A DNA stretch of 64,000 bases, taken from contig NZ_FNPH01000004.1 of NCBI RefSeq assembly GCF_900107255.1, forward strand, positions 62,001-126,000. Reading direction: 5' to 3'. Every line of letters begins with the position of its first letter. Within the stretch, counting starts at the first letter, position 1. The position numbers and the translations under genes were made by a program. The stretch comes from Micromonospora pattaloongensis (GTDB taxonomy: Bacteria; Actinomycetota; Actinomycetes; Mycobacteriales; Micromonosporaceae). The notes below the pieces were generated by a model that worked only from the letters and a program-made list of their open reading frames with translations, searched no databases and was not told the origin of the DNA. This document shows positions 40,753 to 49,618 of this stretch, one piece after another.

Positions 40753-42414
40753 GTGGTGACCATAGAGGCAACGGCGCGCGAGGCGCCGTCGACTCCCGCT
40801 GACGATCGCGGCATCGTGCCCGTCGCCGAGTTGCTCGCGGCGCTGTCGATCGGGACGCCCTGCTCGGCCGAGGCGCTGGCCGCCGCGCTGGTGGAGATGG
40901 AGTCCGTCCCGCCGATCGGGTTCCGCACCGTCGGCGCCCCCGCCCAGTACGCCGAGCGGCTCGCCGTCGAACTGGGCCGCCCCGACCTGCGGATGCGCGC
41001 CCGGCTGATCCAGGCCGACGTGCTGCTGCGCGAGGGCGCCATCGCCGAGTCCGGTCGGGTCGGCCACGAGGTGCACGCGTGGACGCTCGAGCACGGCGAC
41101 GACTATCTGGTCGCCCGCAGCCACTACCACCTGGCGAACTTCTTCCGGCACGCCGGCGATTTCGCCGACGCGCTGGCGCACGCCGTGCAGGCGGTGTCGG
41201 GCACCGGTGACGACGTGCCGCCCGGCATCCGGGCCCGGCATCTGTGCACGCTGGCGATCACCCTGCACGAGAATGGCTCGGCCGAGGAGGGGTCGCGGCG
41301 CTTCCAGGAGGCGCTCGACATCGCGACCACGATCGAGGACCCGGCGCTGTCGTTGCAGGTGCTGAACAACATGGCCTACACGGCGTACGAGGCGGACGAG
41401 CCGGACGAGGCCGAGGCCCTGGCCACCCGGATGCGCGGGATCGAGTCGCGCTACGGCGTGCAGCTCGGCGCGAACTACCTCGACACGATCGCTCGGATCC
41501 AGATGATGCGCGGCCGGTACGCCGAGGCCGAACAGACGTTGCGGCCCGTTCTGGACGGCTCGGCCGGGCACCTGCTGACCGAGGGGAACGCGCTGTCCGA
41601 GTGCCTGCTGACCACGGTCGACGCGCAGCGGCTGCGCGGCGCGCTGGCTGAGGCGCAGGCGACGCTCGACGCGGCCCGGCGGGTCTGCGAGGAGCGGGGC
41701 CTGGCCAGCCAGCGCGCGCGGGTGCGTCAGAAGCAGGCCGAGCTCTTCGCCGCAACCGGCCGTTACCGGGAGGCGTACGAGGAGCACCGCGGGTTCTACG
41801 CCGACGCCCAGGCGCTGCTGTCGGCGCAGCGCGACGCGCGGGCGCGGGCGCTGCAGGCGGTCTTCGAGACCGAGGAGGCGCGCCGGGCGAGCGAGCGGTT
41901 CCGCGAGATGGCGCACCGGGACGCCCTCACCGGGCTGCACAACCGGCGTCACGTGAACGAGCTGCTGCCGGCGTTGCTCACCCGGGCCACCCAGCTCGCC
42001 GCCCCGATCTCGGTCGCCCTGCTCGATCTCGACCACTTCAAGCGGGTCAACGACACCCTGTCGCACGAGACCGGCGACGTGGTGCTGAAACAGGTCGCCC
42101 GACTCCTGGCGGGCGCCGCGGAGGGCGCCGGGGACCAGGCGCTCGCGGCGCGGCTGGGCGGCGAGGAGTTCCTGCTGATCATGCCCGACGCGGACGCGGC
42201 GACGGCGATGCGGCACTGCGAGCGGCTGCGCCGGGCGATCGGGTCGCACCCGTGGGAGCCGGTCACCGGGAAACTGCCGGTGACCGCGAGCATCGGCCTG
42301 ACCACCGTGCCCGCCGGTCAGATCACGCCCTCGGCGCTGCTCGCGCAGGCCGACCGGAACCTCTACACCGCCAAGCGCTCCGGACGCGACCGCGTGGTCG
42401 GCGACCTCTGCTGA
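40753..42414 (+). CDS. Soluble TPR-like helical repeat protein with C-terminal GGEEF diguanylate cyclase
   Basis: 553 residues. About 60-380 is a run of helical hairpins (for example RMRARLIQADVLLREGAIAES, YHLANFFRHAGDFADALAHAVQA, YTAYEADEPDEAEALATRMR, RGRYAEAEQTLRPVL) that reads as tetratricopeptide-like repeats. A GGDEF domain (about 395-553) follows with RLGGEEFLLI (GGEEF, an active variant) and VALLDLDHFKRVNDT. There is no membrane segment, so it is a cytoplasmic cyclase with a protein-interaction sensor. GTG at 40753 with AAAGG upstream. Convergent with the prepilin peptidase gene of the Tad locus, with a hairpin in between. Confidence 0.9.
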   Translation: MVTIEATAREAPSTPADDRGIVPVAELLAALSIGTPCSAEALAAALVEMESVPPIGFRTVGAPAQYAERLAVELGRPDLRMRARLIQADVLLREGAIAESGRVGHEVHAWTLEHGDDYLVARSHYHLANFFRHAGDFADALAHAVQAVSGTGDDVPPGIRARHLCTLAITLHENGSAEEGSRRFQEALDIATTIEDPALSLQVLNNMAYTAYEADEPDEAEALATRMRGIESRYGVQLGANYLDTIARIQMMRGRYAEAEQTLRPVLDGSAGHLLTEGNALSECLLTTVDAQRLRGALAEAQATLDAARRVCEERGLASQRARVRQKQAELFAATGRYREAYEEHRGFYADAQALLSAQRDARARALQAVFETEEARRASERFREMAHRDALTGLHNRRHVNELLPALLTRATQLAAPISVALLDLDHFKRVNDTLSHETGDVVLKQVARLLAGAAEGAGDQALAARLGGEEFLLIMPDADAATAMRHCERLRRAIGSHPWEPVTGKLPVTASIGLTTVPAGQITPSALLAQADRNLYTAKRSGRDRVVGDLC

Positions 42415-42451
42415 CATCGGCGTGCCGGGACCGTGACCGCGGGCGACGCGC

Positions 42452-42528
42452 GCGCCCCCGTCGATCAAGGGCCCGGCGGCGGGGATCGCCCTTCCGCGCG
42501 CTGCCGACCCCTTGATCAACGGGGGCGA
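42452..42528. terminator. Long hairpin between the diguanylate cyclase gene and the Tad locus
   Basis: CGCCCCCGTCGATCAAGGG (42452-42470) pairs with the region ending CCCTTGATCAACGGGGGCG (42510-42528) with one mismatch, around a long GC-rich loop. Both convergent genes end next to it. Confidence 0.6.
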
Positions 42529-42551
42529 CGCGCGACCGGGACGACGCGCGA

Positions 42552-43271
42552 TCAGGCGGTAAGCGCCAGACCGGCGAGGACGCCGAGCAGCATGAACGGC
42601 CCGTGCGGCAGTTCCGTGCCGCGACCGGCCCGCCCGATCACGAGCAGCGCCACGGCCAGCAGCCCGGACAGTACGAACCCGCCGGCGGTCCCGAGCGCCG
42701 CCACCGTCCCGCCGTGCCAGCCCAGGACCGTGCCGGTGGCGAGCGCCAGCTTCACGTCGCCGAACCCCATCCCGGCGGGATAGATCAGCACCAACACCAG
42801 GTAGAACGCCGCCACCGCCAGCCCGATCAGCACCGCTCGGCCGGCCGCCGCCGGGCGGCCGTCGGTCAGCGCCGCCGCGGTGAGCAGCACGCCGGCGCCG
42901 GCGAACGCGGGCAGCGTCAACCGGTCCGGCAGCCGGTGCACCGCGACGTCGACGAAGGCCAGCACGACGCCGAATCCGGCGAGCCAGCCGTAGGCCGCCA
43001 ACTCCCACGGCGTACCGGCCAGCAGCGCCACCAGCGCGAACGCCGCCGCCGCGACGGCCTCGACCAGCAGCGGCGGTGCGCCGACCGGCGTGCGGCAGCG
43101 CGGACACCGACCGGCGTACGGCGGCGTGCCACGGCGGGGCGCGGCGCAGCGGGGGCAGGCCCGCCGCCACGGCTGCCCGGCCGGTACGGCGTGCCGCTCG
43201 ATCGCGCGGCGCAGCCACGGCGCGAGCAGCAGCCCGGTCAGGGCCGCCCCCGGCACCCACGCCGTGCTCAT
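42552..43271 (-). CDS. tadV: Prepilin peptidase (A24 family, TadV/CpaA)
   Basis: 239 residues. Two CPRC motifs (near 39 and 57) form the zinc-ribbon-like N-terminal segment; about seven membrane helices follow. The catalytic aspartates are in FVDVAVHRLPD and GFGDVKL, the canonical D...GxGD pair. It cleaves the leader of Flp pilins at the inner face of the membrane. The Cys-rich N-domain with possible methylase function is kept in shortened form. ATG at 43271 overlaps the TadC stop by 4 bases; last gene of the Tad operon. Confidence 0.9.
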   Translation of the reverse strand: MSTAWVPGAALTGLLLAPWLRRAIERHAVPAGQPWRRACPRCAAPRRGTPPYAGRCPRCRTPVGAPPLLVEAVAAAAFALVALLAGTPWELAAYGWLAGFGVVLAFVDVAVHRLPDRLTLPAFAGAGVLLTAAALTDGRPAAAGRAVLIGLAVAAFYLVLVLIYPAGMGFGDVKLALATGTVLGWHGGTVAALGTAGGFVLSGLLAVALLVIGRAGRGTELPHGPFMLLGVLAGLALTA

Positions 43272-44185
43272 CGGGCGAACGCCGCCATGATCTGCAGCAC
43301 GCCCGGTCCGAGAATGACCACGAACAGCGAGGGGAAGAGGCAGAACAGCACCGGGAACAGGATCTTGATGGGCACCTTCTGGGCCAGTTCCTCGGCCCGC
43401 TGCCGCCGCCGGATCCGCATCTCCCGGGCGTGCTCGCGCAGCACCGCGGCGATGGGCACGCCCAGCTCGCCGGCCTGGACGACGGCGGTGACGAAGGTCC
43501 GCAGGTCCGCCACGGTCGTCCGCTGTGCCAGCGCGCGCAGCGCGTCCGGCCGCGACTTGCCGATCTGCATCTCCTGCAGCACCCGCACCATCTCCCGGGC
43601 CAGCGGCCCCTTGCCGTTCTGGCCGACCTGCGCCATCGCGGCGTCGAAGCCCAGCCCCGCCTCGACGCTGATCACCAGCGTGTCGAGCACGTCGGGCAGC
43701 GACAGCAGCACCTCCTGCTGGCGCTTGAGTCCGGCGTTGTAGACCATCAGGTCGGGGGCGAAGAGCCCGAGGGCCGCGCCGACGATCGCGCCGACGATCG
43801 CGCCGGCGGCGGCGCCGAACAGCAGCCCCAGCGCCGCGCCGAGCGCCGCGCCGGCGGCGAGGGTCAGCCCCTTGAGCGGCACCACCCGCTCCACCGGCCA
43901 GCCCGGGGGATTGCCGGCGTAGTCGAGGTGCCGTTGCAGCCGCGCCACCGCGGCGGTCGGCGTCAGCGCCCGCCCGAGCCCGCCCAGTCGCCGGACCAGC
44001 GGCACGACGAACCGCTGCCGCATCGGCTGGTCGCGGGGGGCGAGGTAGCCGCCCGGGCGACGCGGGTGCGCGACGGCCATCACCCGGGCCACGTCGACCC
44101 GCGATGTCGGCGCGCCGACCAGCGTCAGCACGGCGACCACCACGGCGCCGCCCAGCGCCCCCAACCCGATCAGCAGCAGCATCAC
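43268..44185 (-). CDS. tadC: TadC-like type II/IV secretion F-domain membrane protein
   Basis: 305 residues. Membrane segments at about 3-24, 100-140 and 280-300, with the T2SSF domain between about 155 and 280 (LPDVLDTLVISVEAGLGFDAAMAQV, then LREHAREMRIRRRQRAEELAQKVPIK). TadC forms the inner-membrane platform for the Flp pilus with TadB. ATG at 44185 overlaps the preceding stop by 4 bases and its stop overlaps the prepilin peptidase start, so translation is coupled. Confidence 0.9.
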   Translation of the reverse strand: MMLLLIGLGALGGAVVVAVLTLVGAPTSRVDVARVMAVAHPRRPGGYLAPRDQPMRQRFVVPLVRRLGGLGRALTPTAAVARLQRHLDYAGNPPGWPVERVVPLKGLTLAAGAALGAALGLLFGAAAGAIVGAIVGAALGLFAPDLMVYNAGLKRQQEVLLSLPDVLDTLVISVEAGLGFDAAMAQVGQNGKGPLAREMVRVLQEMQIGKSRPDALRALAQRTTVADLRTFVTAVVQAGELGVPIAAVLREHAREMRIRRRQRAEELAQKVPIKILFPVLFCLFPSLFVVILGPGVLQIMAAFAR

Positions 44186-46203
44186 ACCTCCACCCGGACC
44201 AGTTTGCGCAACCAGAGCCCGCCGATGACCATCATGACGACCGATGCGAAGAGCATCATCAGCCCCAGCGGCTGGGTGTAGAGCGGACGCAGGTAGTCGC
44301 GCCGGAACGCGAACATCCAGGCGGCCAGCACGATCGGCATGCCGAGCAGGACCAGCGCGGAGAGCCGTCCCTCGGCGGACAGGGCCCGGACGTGCCGGCC
44401 CAGCCGTGCCCGCTCGCGCATCGTGGTCACCGCGGTCTCCAGCACTTCCGACAGGTTGCCGCCGACCTCCCGCTGGATCCGGATCGCCATCACCAGCCAG
44501 GCCATGTCCCGACTGGAGTTGCGCTCACCCACGCGCTCCAGCGCGTCCTCCAGGTCGCCGCCGAGCCGCGTCTCGGCCAGCGCCCGGCCCAACTCACCGG
44601 CGACCGGCTCCTCACCCTCCCGCACCAGCGCGTCGATCGCCTGTTGCAGGGAGAAACCGGCGCGCAGCGAGCTGACCAGCAGTTGCAGCGCGTCGGGGAG
44701 CTGGTCGGCGAAGCGTCGGCTGCGTCGGGCGGCCCGCAGCCGCAGGTACTGCCCGGTGCCGATCCAGCCGGCCAGCAGGCCGAGCGGCGCGCCCAGCCAC
44801 CACGGCAGCACCAGGGCGAGTAGCACCGCCGTCGCCAGCGTGACCGCCAGCCGGATGGCCTGCCATTCGGCGGCCCGCAGCGAGCTTCCCGCCCGGTCCA
44901 GCGCGAGCTCGATCCGGTCCCGGCGGCCGGGCGCGCTCACGCTGCGCTCGCCGACGGCGACGGCGGCGCGCACCATCGGCGCGCCGGGGAACGCGGCCGG
45001 GGTCGGCGCGGCCGCGCGGCGGCCGATCACGAACTGGTCCAGCGTCGCCAGCCGGCGCTGCGCCGTGCTCCGGCCGATGAGCGGACCGAACAGCAGGAAT
45101 CCGCCGAGGAGGACCCCGGCCGCCAGACTCGCCAGGGCGGTGAGCAGCCCGGTCTGCCGGGCCGCGGGCGACGAGAATCGCGCCGGCCCGGCGGCGGCGC
45201 GCGGGTCCATCCGGAACGTGACCGGCGTGGTGGCGGTGGCGCTCGCCGATGGCAGCGTCACCGTGACCCGCAGCTCGGTGCTGCGTCCGCCGAGCTCCGG
45301 CGGGACCACGGCGGTCACCACGACCGGCGCGGACACCTCGGCCGCCATCGCCCGGAAGGCGGCGCGCAGCGCCTGCTGGTCGCGGGCGCGCACGGTCTGT
45401 CCGCCGGTGCGGTCGGTGAGCGACGCGAGCTGTCCGAGGTCCGCCGAGGCGCCGAACGCGACCGCGTCCACGGTGGCGCGTCCGCGGGCCAGGTCGCGCT
45501 GCAGCTCTGCCAGGGCGAGGCCGGAGGTGGTATCCGCGCCGTCGGAGAGGACCACGATGCGCCGCTCGGCGTAGCGCGCCGCCGCGGGCGTCGCGGCCGG
45601 ATCCAACAGGCGGGCGGCGGCGGCCACGCCGTCGTAGAGCGCGGTGTCTCCGTCGGCCGAGATCCGCGCGACCGTGGCGGCGAAGGCGGCGCGGTCCGCG
45701 GTGGGGGCGAGCGCGACCGTGGGTCGGGTCGCGACCGTCACCAGCCCGAGCCGCACGCCGGGCGGCGCAACGGCGGCGTAGTCGGCGGCCGCGGCGCGGG
45801 CGGCGGTCAGCCGGGCGCCGCGCATGGAACCGCTCGCGTCGACCACGAGGACGACGGCGCGCACCGGCGTCGCCCGGTCCGTGTGCGCGACCTGCCGTAC
45901 GGTGCTGGCGAGCTCGACGCCGTCGGCGCGGACGCCGATCCGCGCGCCGGCCAGCGTCACTCCCGGCGGCAGGTGCCGCGCGGCCAGGAAGAACTCGACC
46001 GCGCCGGTGGAGGCCTGCACGCCGGTCACGATGACGTTCGGCGACACCTCGGCGCGGGCCGGTACCGGCGCGACCCCGGCGAGGACCAGCGCCACGCCCG
46101 CCGTGGCGACCCACGCGCGCAGCGCTCCAGACGCTCGCGGCGTCAGGGCTCCACACGAGCCGGAGTACCGCGACAGGAGTCCACGATCGTTGCGACCTGT
46201 CAT
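44182..46203 (-). CDS. Fusion of a VWA domain with TadB (Flp pilus platform protein)
   Basis: 673 residues, about twice a normal TadB. A signal-like segment (about 28-50) leads to an extracytoplasmic VWA domain (about 115-295) with an intact MIDAS (DASGS 122-126, later T and D in SDGADTTSG). A beta-rich spacer follows, then a membrane helix at about 350-372 and the full TadB part with T2SSF domain (about 485-640: QLPDALQLLVSSLRAGFSLQQAIDALVREGEEPVAGELG). So one chain couples an external metal-dependent adhesion module to the pilus motor platform. ATGA overlap with the TadA gene upstream. Confidence 0.88.
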   Translation of the reverse strand: MTGRNDRGLLSRYSGSCGALTPRASGALRAWVATAGVALVLAGVAPVPARAEVSPNVIVTGVQASTGAVEFFLAARHLPPGVTLAGARIGVRADGVELASTVRQVAHTDRATPVRAVVLVVDASGSMRGARLTAARAAAADYAAVAPPGVRLGLVTVATRPTVALAPTADRAAFAATVARISADGDTALYDGVAAAARLLDPAATPAAARYAERRIVVLSDGADTTSGLALAELQRDLARGRATVDAVAFGASADLGQLASLTDRTGGQTVRARDQQALRAAFRAMAAEVSAPVVVTAVVPPELGGRSTELRVTVTLPSASATATTPVTFRMDPRAAAGPARFSSPAARQTGLLTALASLAAGVLLGGFLLFGPLIGRSTAQRRLATLDQFVIGRRAAAPTPAAFPGAPMVRAAVAVGERSVSAPGRRDRIELALDRAGSSLRAAEWQAIRLAVTLATAVLLALVLPWWLGAPLGLLAGWIGTGQYLRLRAARRSRRFADQLPDALQLLVSSLRAGFSLQQAIDALVREGEEPVAGELGRALAETRLGGDLEDALERVGERNSSRDMAWLVMAIRIQREVGGNLSEVLETAVTTMRERARLGRHVRALSAEGRLSALVLLGMPIVLAAWMFAFRRDYLRPLYTQPLGLMMLFASVVMMVIGGLWLRKLVRVEV

Positions 46204-47627
46204 CGCGGGCCGGCCAGGAAGACGTTGACCGGGACGGTCACCCCGTGCGCGCTCAGCTCCTCCAGGAACCGCGGCCGCAGGCCGGTCGGCTGCAGGGTGC
46301 CCCGGAACCGGCCGCTCGGCTCGGTGCCGGCCCGGAAGTCGAAGACGAACAGGTCCTGCAGGGTCACGATCTCGCCCTCCATCCCGACCACCTCCGTGAT
46401 GTGGGTGATCCGGCGGCTGCCGTCCTTAAGGCGGGTGACCTGGATGATGAGGTCCACGGCGGAGGCGACCTGCTCGCGGATCGCGCGTACCGGCAGGTCC
46501 ATGCCCGCCATCAGCACCATCGTCTCGAGCCGGGCCAGCGCGTCGCGGGGGGTGTTCGCGTGCAGCGTGGTCAGCGACCCGTCGTGGCCGGTGTTCATCG
46601 CCTGCAGCATGTCCAGGGCGGCGCCGTCGCGGACCTCGCCCACGACGATCCGGTCGGGACGCATCCGCAGCGCGTTGCGGACCAGGTCCCGCGCGGTGAT
46701 CGCCCCCTTGCCCTCGGCGTTGGACGGTCGGGACTCCAGCCGCACCACGTGGTCCTGGTGCAGCTGCAGCTCGGCGGCGTCCTCGACGGTGACGATCCGC
46801 TCGTCGGGGGGGACGAAGCCGGAGAGCACGTTGAGCGTGGTCGTCTTGCCGGAACCGGTGCCGCCGCTGACCAGGATGTTCAGCCGGCCGCGTACGCAGC
46901 CGCGCAGCAGCTCCGCGGTCTGCGGGGTGAGGGTCCCGAACGCGATCAGGTCGTCCACCGTGAACGGGTCGCGGGAGAACTTCCGGATCGTCAGCGACGA
47001 GCCGTCCAGCGCGATCGGCGGCACCACCGCGTTCACCCGGCTGCCGTCGGGCAGCCGCGCGTCGACCATCGGGCTGGCCTCGTCGACGCGCCGCCCCACC
47101 CGCGACACGATACGGTCGATCACCCGCCGCAGGTGCGCCTCGTCCGCGAAGGAGACCTCGGCCGGCTCCAACTGCCCGGACCGCTCCACGTAGATCCGGT
47201 GCGCCCCGTTGACCATCACCTCGGTCACGGTCGGGTCGCGCAGCAGCGGCTCGATCGGGCCGTGCCCGAGCACCTCGTCGATGATCTCCTGCCGGATCCG
47301 CGCCCGGTCGGCGCTCGCCAGCGGTGTCTCCTCGCGGGCCAGCAGCTGGGCGAGGGTGGCCCGCACCCGCCGCTCCAGGTCGTCGCCGGCGCCGAAGTCG
47401 TCGTACAGCTTCGGGCCGAGCAGCTCGGCGAGGCTGCGTTGCACCCGCGCCCGGACCTCGGCGAGCTGACCGCCGGTGGGCTGGCCGGCGGCCCGGTAGC
47501 GCTCGCCGCCGTCGGAGCGCGGCGGCTCGTCGGACCCGGTCGCCGGCGCCGGCACCGGGTCCGACTCGGAGGGCGCGGGCGCGTCGACGTCGCGGCGCCG
47601 CTGCGAGAGGTGATCGGCCAGCCCCAT
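46200..47627 (-). CDS. tadA: TadA/CpaF secretion ATPase
   Basis: 475 residues. An N-terminal charged, Pro-rich region of about 90 residues leads to the VirB11/CpaF ATPase: helical domain about 110-250, Walker A SGGTGSGKTTTL (about 265-276), VTVEDAAELQL (Asp box) and TTLHANTPRDALARLETMV (His box region). It hydrolyses ATP in the cytoplasm to drive Flp pilus assembly. ATG at 47627, 2 bases after the TadZ stop; the longer frame to 47693 lies in the tadZ gene. Confidence 0.92.
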   Translation of the reverse strand: MGLADHLSQRRRDVDAPAPSESDPVPAPATGSDEPPRSDGGERYRAAGQPTGGQLAEVRARVQRSLAELLGPKLYDDFGAGDDLERRVRATLAQLLAREETPLASADRARIRQEIIDEVLGHGPIEPLLRDPTVTEVMVNGAHRIYVERSGQLEPAEVSFADEAHLRRVIDRIVSRVGRRVDEASPMVDARLPDGSRVNAVVPPIALDGSSLTIRKFSRDPFTVDDLIAFGTLTPQTAELLRGCVRGRLNILVSGGTGSGKTTTLNVLSGFVPPDERIVTVEDAAELQLHQDHVVRLESRPSNAEGKGAITARDLVRNALRMRPDRIVVGEVRDGAALDMLQAMNTGHDGSLTTLHANTPRDALARLETMVLMAGMDLPVRAIREQVASAVDLIIQVTRLKDGSRRITHITEVVGMEGEIVTLQDLFVFDFRAGTEPSGRFRGTLQPTGLRPRFLEELSAHGVTVPVNVFLAGPR

Positions 47628-47629
47628 GC

Positions 47630-48790
47630 TCAGCCCCGTCGCCCGAAGACGCCGCGCCGACGGTGCGTGGTCGCCCGCCCGCCCGGCACGCACTGCGCCG
47701 CCAGCTCGCCGATCGCCCGGCTCACCGGGTGCCGCGGCTTCTCCACGGCGAGCGGCACGCCCCGGTTGACCGAGACCGGCACGTCGCGCGAGGACGGCAT
47801 GAGCACGGCCATCGGGGCGCCGACGGCCCGCTCCACGTCGGCCACGCTCAGCCCGACGGCGGAGTCGGCCCGGTTGAGCAGCACCAGTCGGCGGTCGGCC
47901 GCGTACCCCAGCAGCTCGAACATGTCCAGGGTGAGCCGGATGCTCTTCAGCGTCGGCAGGTCCGGGGTGACGACGAGGACGAACCGGTCGGTGACGTCCA
48001 GCGCGGCCAGCACCTGATCGCTGAAGTACGGAGGGGTGTCGATGACGATGAAGTCGAACAGCGACCGGGCCTGCGTGACCAGCTCCGTGACGAGCTGCCG
48101 GGTCACGTGGTCGCCCTCGGCCGGCCGCGTCGGGGCCAACAGCACGTCGACGCCCGGGCGGTACGGGGTGAGCAACGAGCGCAGCCCCGCCTCGTCGAGC
48201 CGGCCGGCCATCGCGATGGCGTCGGCGATGCCGCGATCGGGCGTCAGCTGCAGCAGGATGCCCACGTCGCCGAATTGCAGGTCCAGGTCGATCAGGCAGA
48301 CCCGGCGGCTGCCGCCGGCGGCGAGCGTGACCGCGAGGTTCGTGGCGACCGTGCTCTTTCCGCAGCCGCCCTTGCCGGCGAAGACCGTGACGACCTGCGC
48401 CTCGGCGCGCTCGCGGGGCGCGCCGCCCGGAGCGGGTCCGGCCTCGAGCTGCGCGGAGAGCCGCAGCGACCGTTCGGCGGCCGCACCCAGCGCCGCCGGG
48501 TCACCGGCCGGTACGACCTCGCGCAGGCCCGCCCGGATCGCCGCGGCGAGGACGTCGACCTCGACCCGGTCGCGCAGCAGCAGTACGCCGAGGGTGGGAC
48601 GGCCGACCCGGTACGACTCGGCGCAGCCCAGCGCCGCGTCCAGCGGCACCGAGGGGCCGAGCACCACCAGCCGCTCGGCGGGGTCGGCGTCGAGCGCCGC
48701 GGCGAGCCCGGCGAGACTCTCCACCACCCGGACGGACTCGTCGGGCCCGCCCGGCCAGGGGCGGCGGCTGGGGTCACAGTAGACGGTCAT
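47630..48790 (-). CDS. tadZ: TadZ/CpaE-like ParA-type ATPase of the pilus locus
   Basis: 386 residues. An N-terminal receiver-like domain of about 125 residues lacks a convincing phosphorylation Asp set, as in other TadZ proteins. The MinD/ParA ATPase domain has the deviant Walker A GKGGCGKST and FDFIVIDTPPYFSDQ (Walker B). TadZ localises the Tad machinery to a cell pole or division site. ATG at 48790; located between the CpaB-like and TadA genes with gaps of 13 and 2 bases. Confidence 0.9.
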   Translation of the reverse strand: MTVYCDPSRRPWPGGPDESVRVVESLAGLAAALDADPAERLVVLGPSVPLDAALGCAESYRVGRPTLGVLLLRDRVEVDVLAAAIRAGLREVVPAGDPAALGAAAERSLRLSAQLEAGPAPGGAPRERAEAQVVTVFAGKGGCGKSTVATNLAVTLAAGGSRRVCLIDLDLQFGDVGILLQLTPDRGIADAIAMAGRLDEAGLRSLLTPYRPGVDVLLAPTRPAEGDHVTRQLVTELVTQARSLFDFIVIDTPPYFSDQVLAALDVTDRFVLVVTPDLPTLKSIRLTLDMFELLGYAADRRLVLLNRADSAVGLSVADVERAVGAPMAVLMPSSRDVPVSVNRGVPLAVEKPRHPVSRAIGELAAQCVPGGRATTHRRRGVFGRRG

Positions 48791-48803
48791 CGCGCGGCTC
48801 CGG

Positions 48804-49601
48804 TCACGGGAAGATGGTGTTGTTGTCCACGCCCTGGCCGGGCTCGATCTTGGCTGTGTCGTCGAGCAGCGCCAGGTAGAGCGTGCCGGTGTGCGCGGCG
48901 TGCACGAGCCGCTCCGCCTCGTCCTGGGTCACCGCCACCGTGATCAACATCGTCGCGCCGCCCCGCGCGGCGCCCTGGTCGCCCTGCGCCGTCGTCGCCG
49001 GGGTGCCCGCCGAGGTCGCCGCGCCGGCCGTGCCGCGCTCGCCGACCGCGATCACCTCGAGCCGCGGCAGCAGCACCCGGGTCGCCTGGTTTCCGCCCCG
49101 GCCGCTTCGCCCGCTGGCCGGCACCCGGCCCTTGCCCTCCTGCACGGCGAAGGTGTCGAAGACCGCCACCTTCGAGCCGGGGCGGACGTAGCCGGCGACC
49201 CGGGCCGCCGCGGTCATCTCCACGCTGACCGCCAGCTTCCCCTCGGGCAGCGCCAGACCGCCGCTGAGCCGGGTGGGCTCGCCGAACATCGCGCGCAGCA
49301 GCAACTGGCCGGCCTGCACGTCGCCGGTGATGGCGAGCGCGTCGAAGCGCGGGTCGAGTTCGCCGAGCGCGTCGCCGGGCACGGTGCTGGCGGGCATCGC
49401 CACGCGCTCGACGTACCCCTGCTCGCGAAGCGCGACCGCCGTGGTGCCGGCGGGGACCCGCCGCGTCGTGACCAGCACCCAGGCGGCCTCGCGGCCGGCC
49501 AGGGCCCGGGCGTCGGCGCCCCGGACGTACGCCAGCACGGCGAGGCAGCCCACGGCGGCCAACCCCAGCGCGACCAGTCCGGCCAGGATGCGTCGTCTCA
49601 T
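48804..49601 (-). CDS. cpaB: CpaB/RcpC-like Flp pilus assembly protein
   Basis: 265 residues. One N-terminal membrane helix (about 5-27) then a SAF-like domain (AAWVLVTTRRVPAGTTAVALREQGYVE at 40-66) and the RcpC/CpaB domain with QAGQLLLRAMFGEP, LAVSVEMTAAARVAGYVRPGSKVAVFDTF and a Gly/Ala/Thr-rich loop. In Gram-negative systems this protein helps build the secretin channel; in actinobacteria, which lack an outer membrane, it probably acts in the cell wall. ATG at 49601 with GGAG upstream. Confidence 0.88.
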   Translation of the reverse strand: MRRRILAGLVALGLAAVGCLAVLAYVRGADARALAGREAAWVLVTTRRVPAGTTAVALREQGYVERVAMPASTVPGDALGELDPRFDALAITGDVQAGQLLLRAMFGEPTRLSGGLALPEGKLAVSVEMTAAARVAGYVRPGSKVAVFDTFAVQEGKGRVPASGRSGRGGNQATRVLLPRLEVIAVGERGTAGAATSAGTPATTAQGDQGAARGGATMLITVAVTQDEAERLVHAAHTGTLYLALLDDTAKIEPGQGVDNNTIFP

Positions 49602-49618
49602 TGCGTCATCTCCACGGG

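Noticed and set aside
38310-40802. 830-codon open frame opposite the GGDEF-EAL protein 1
   Set aside because: Shadow frame; the minus strand has intact GGDEF and EAL signatures and membrane segments.
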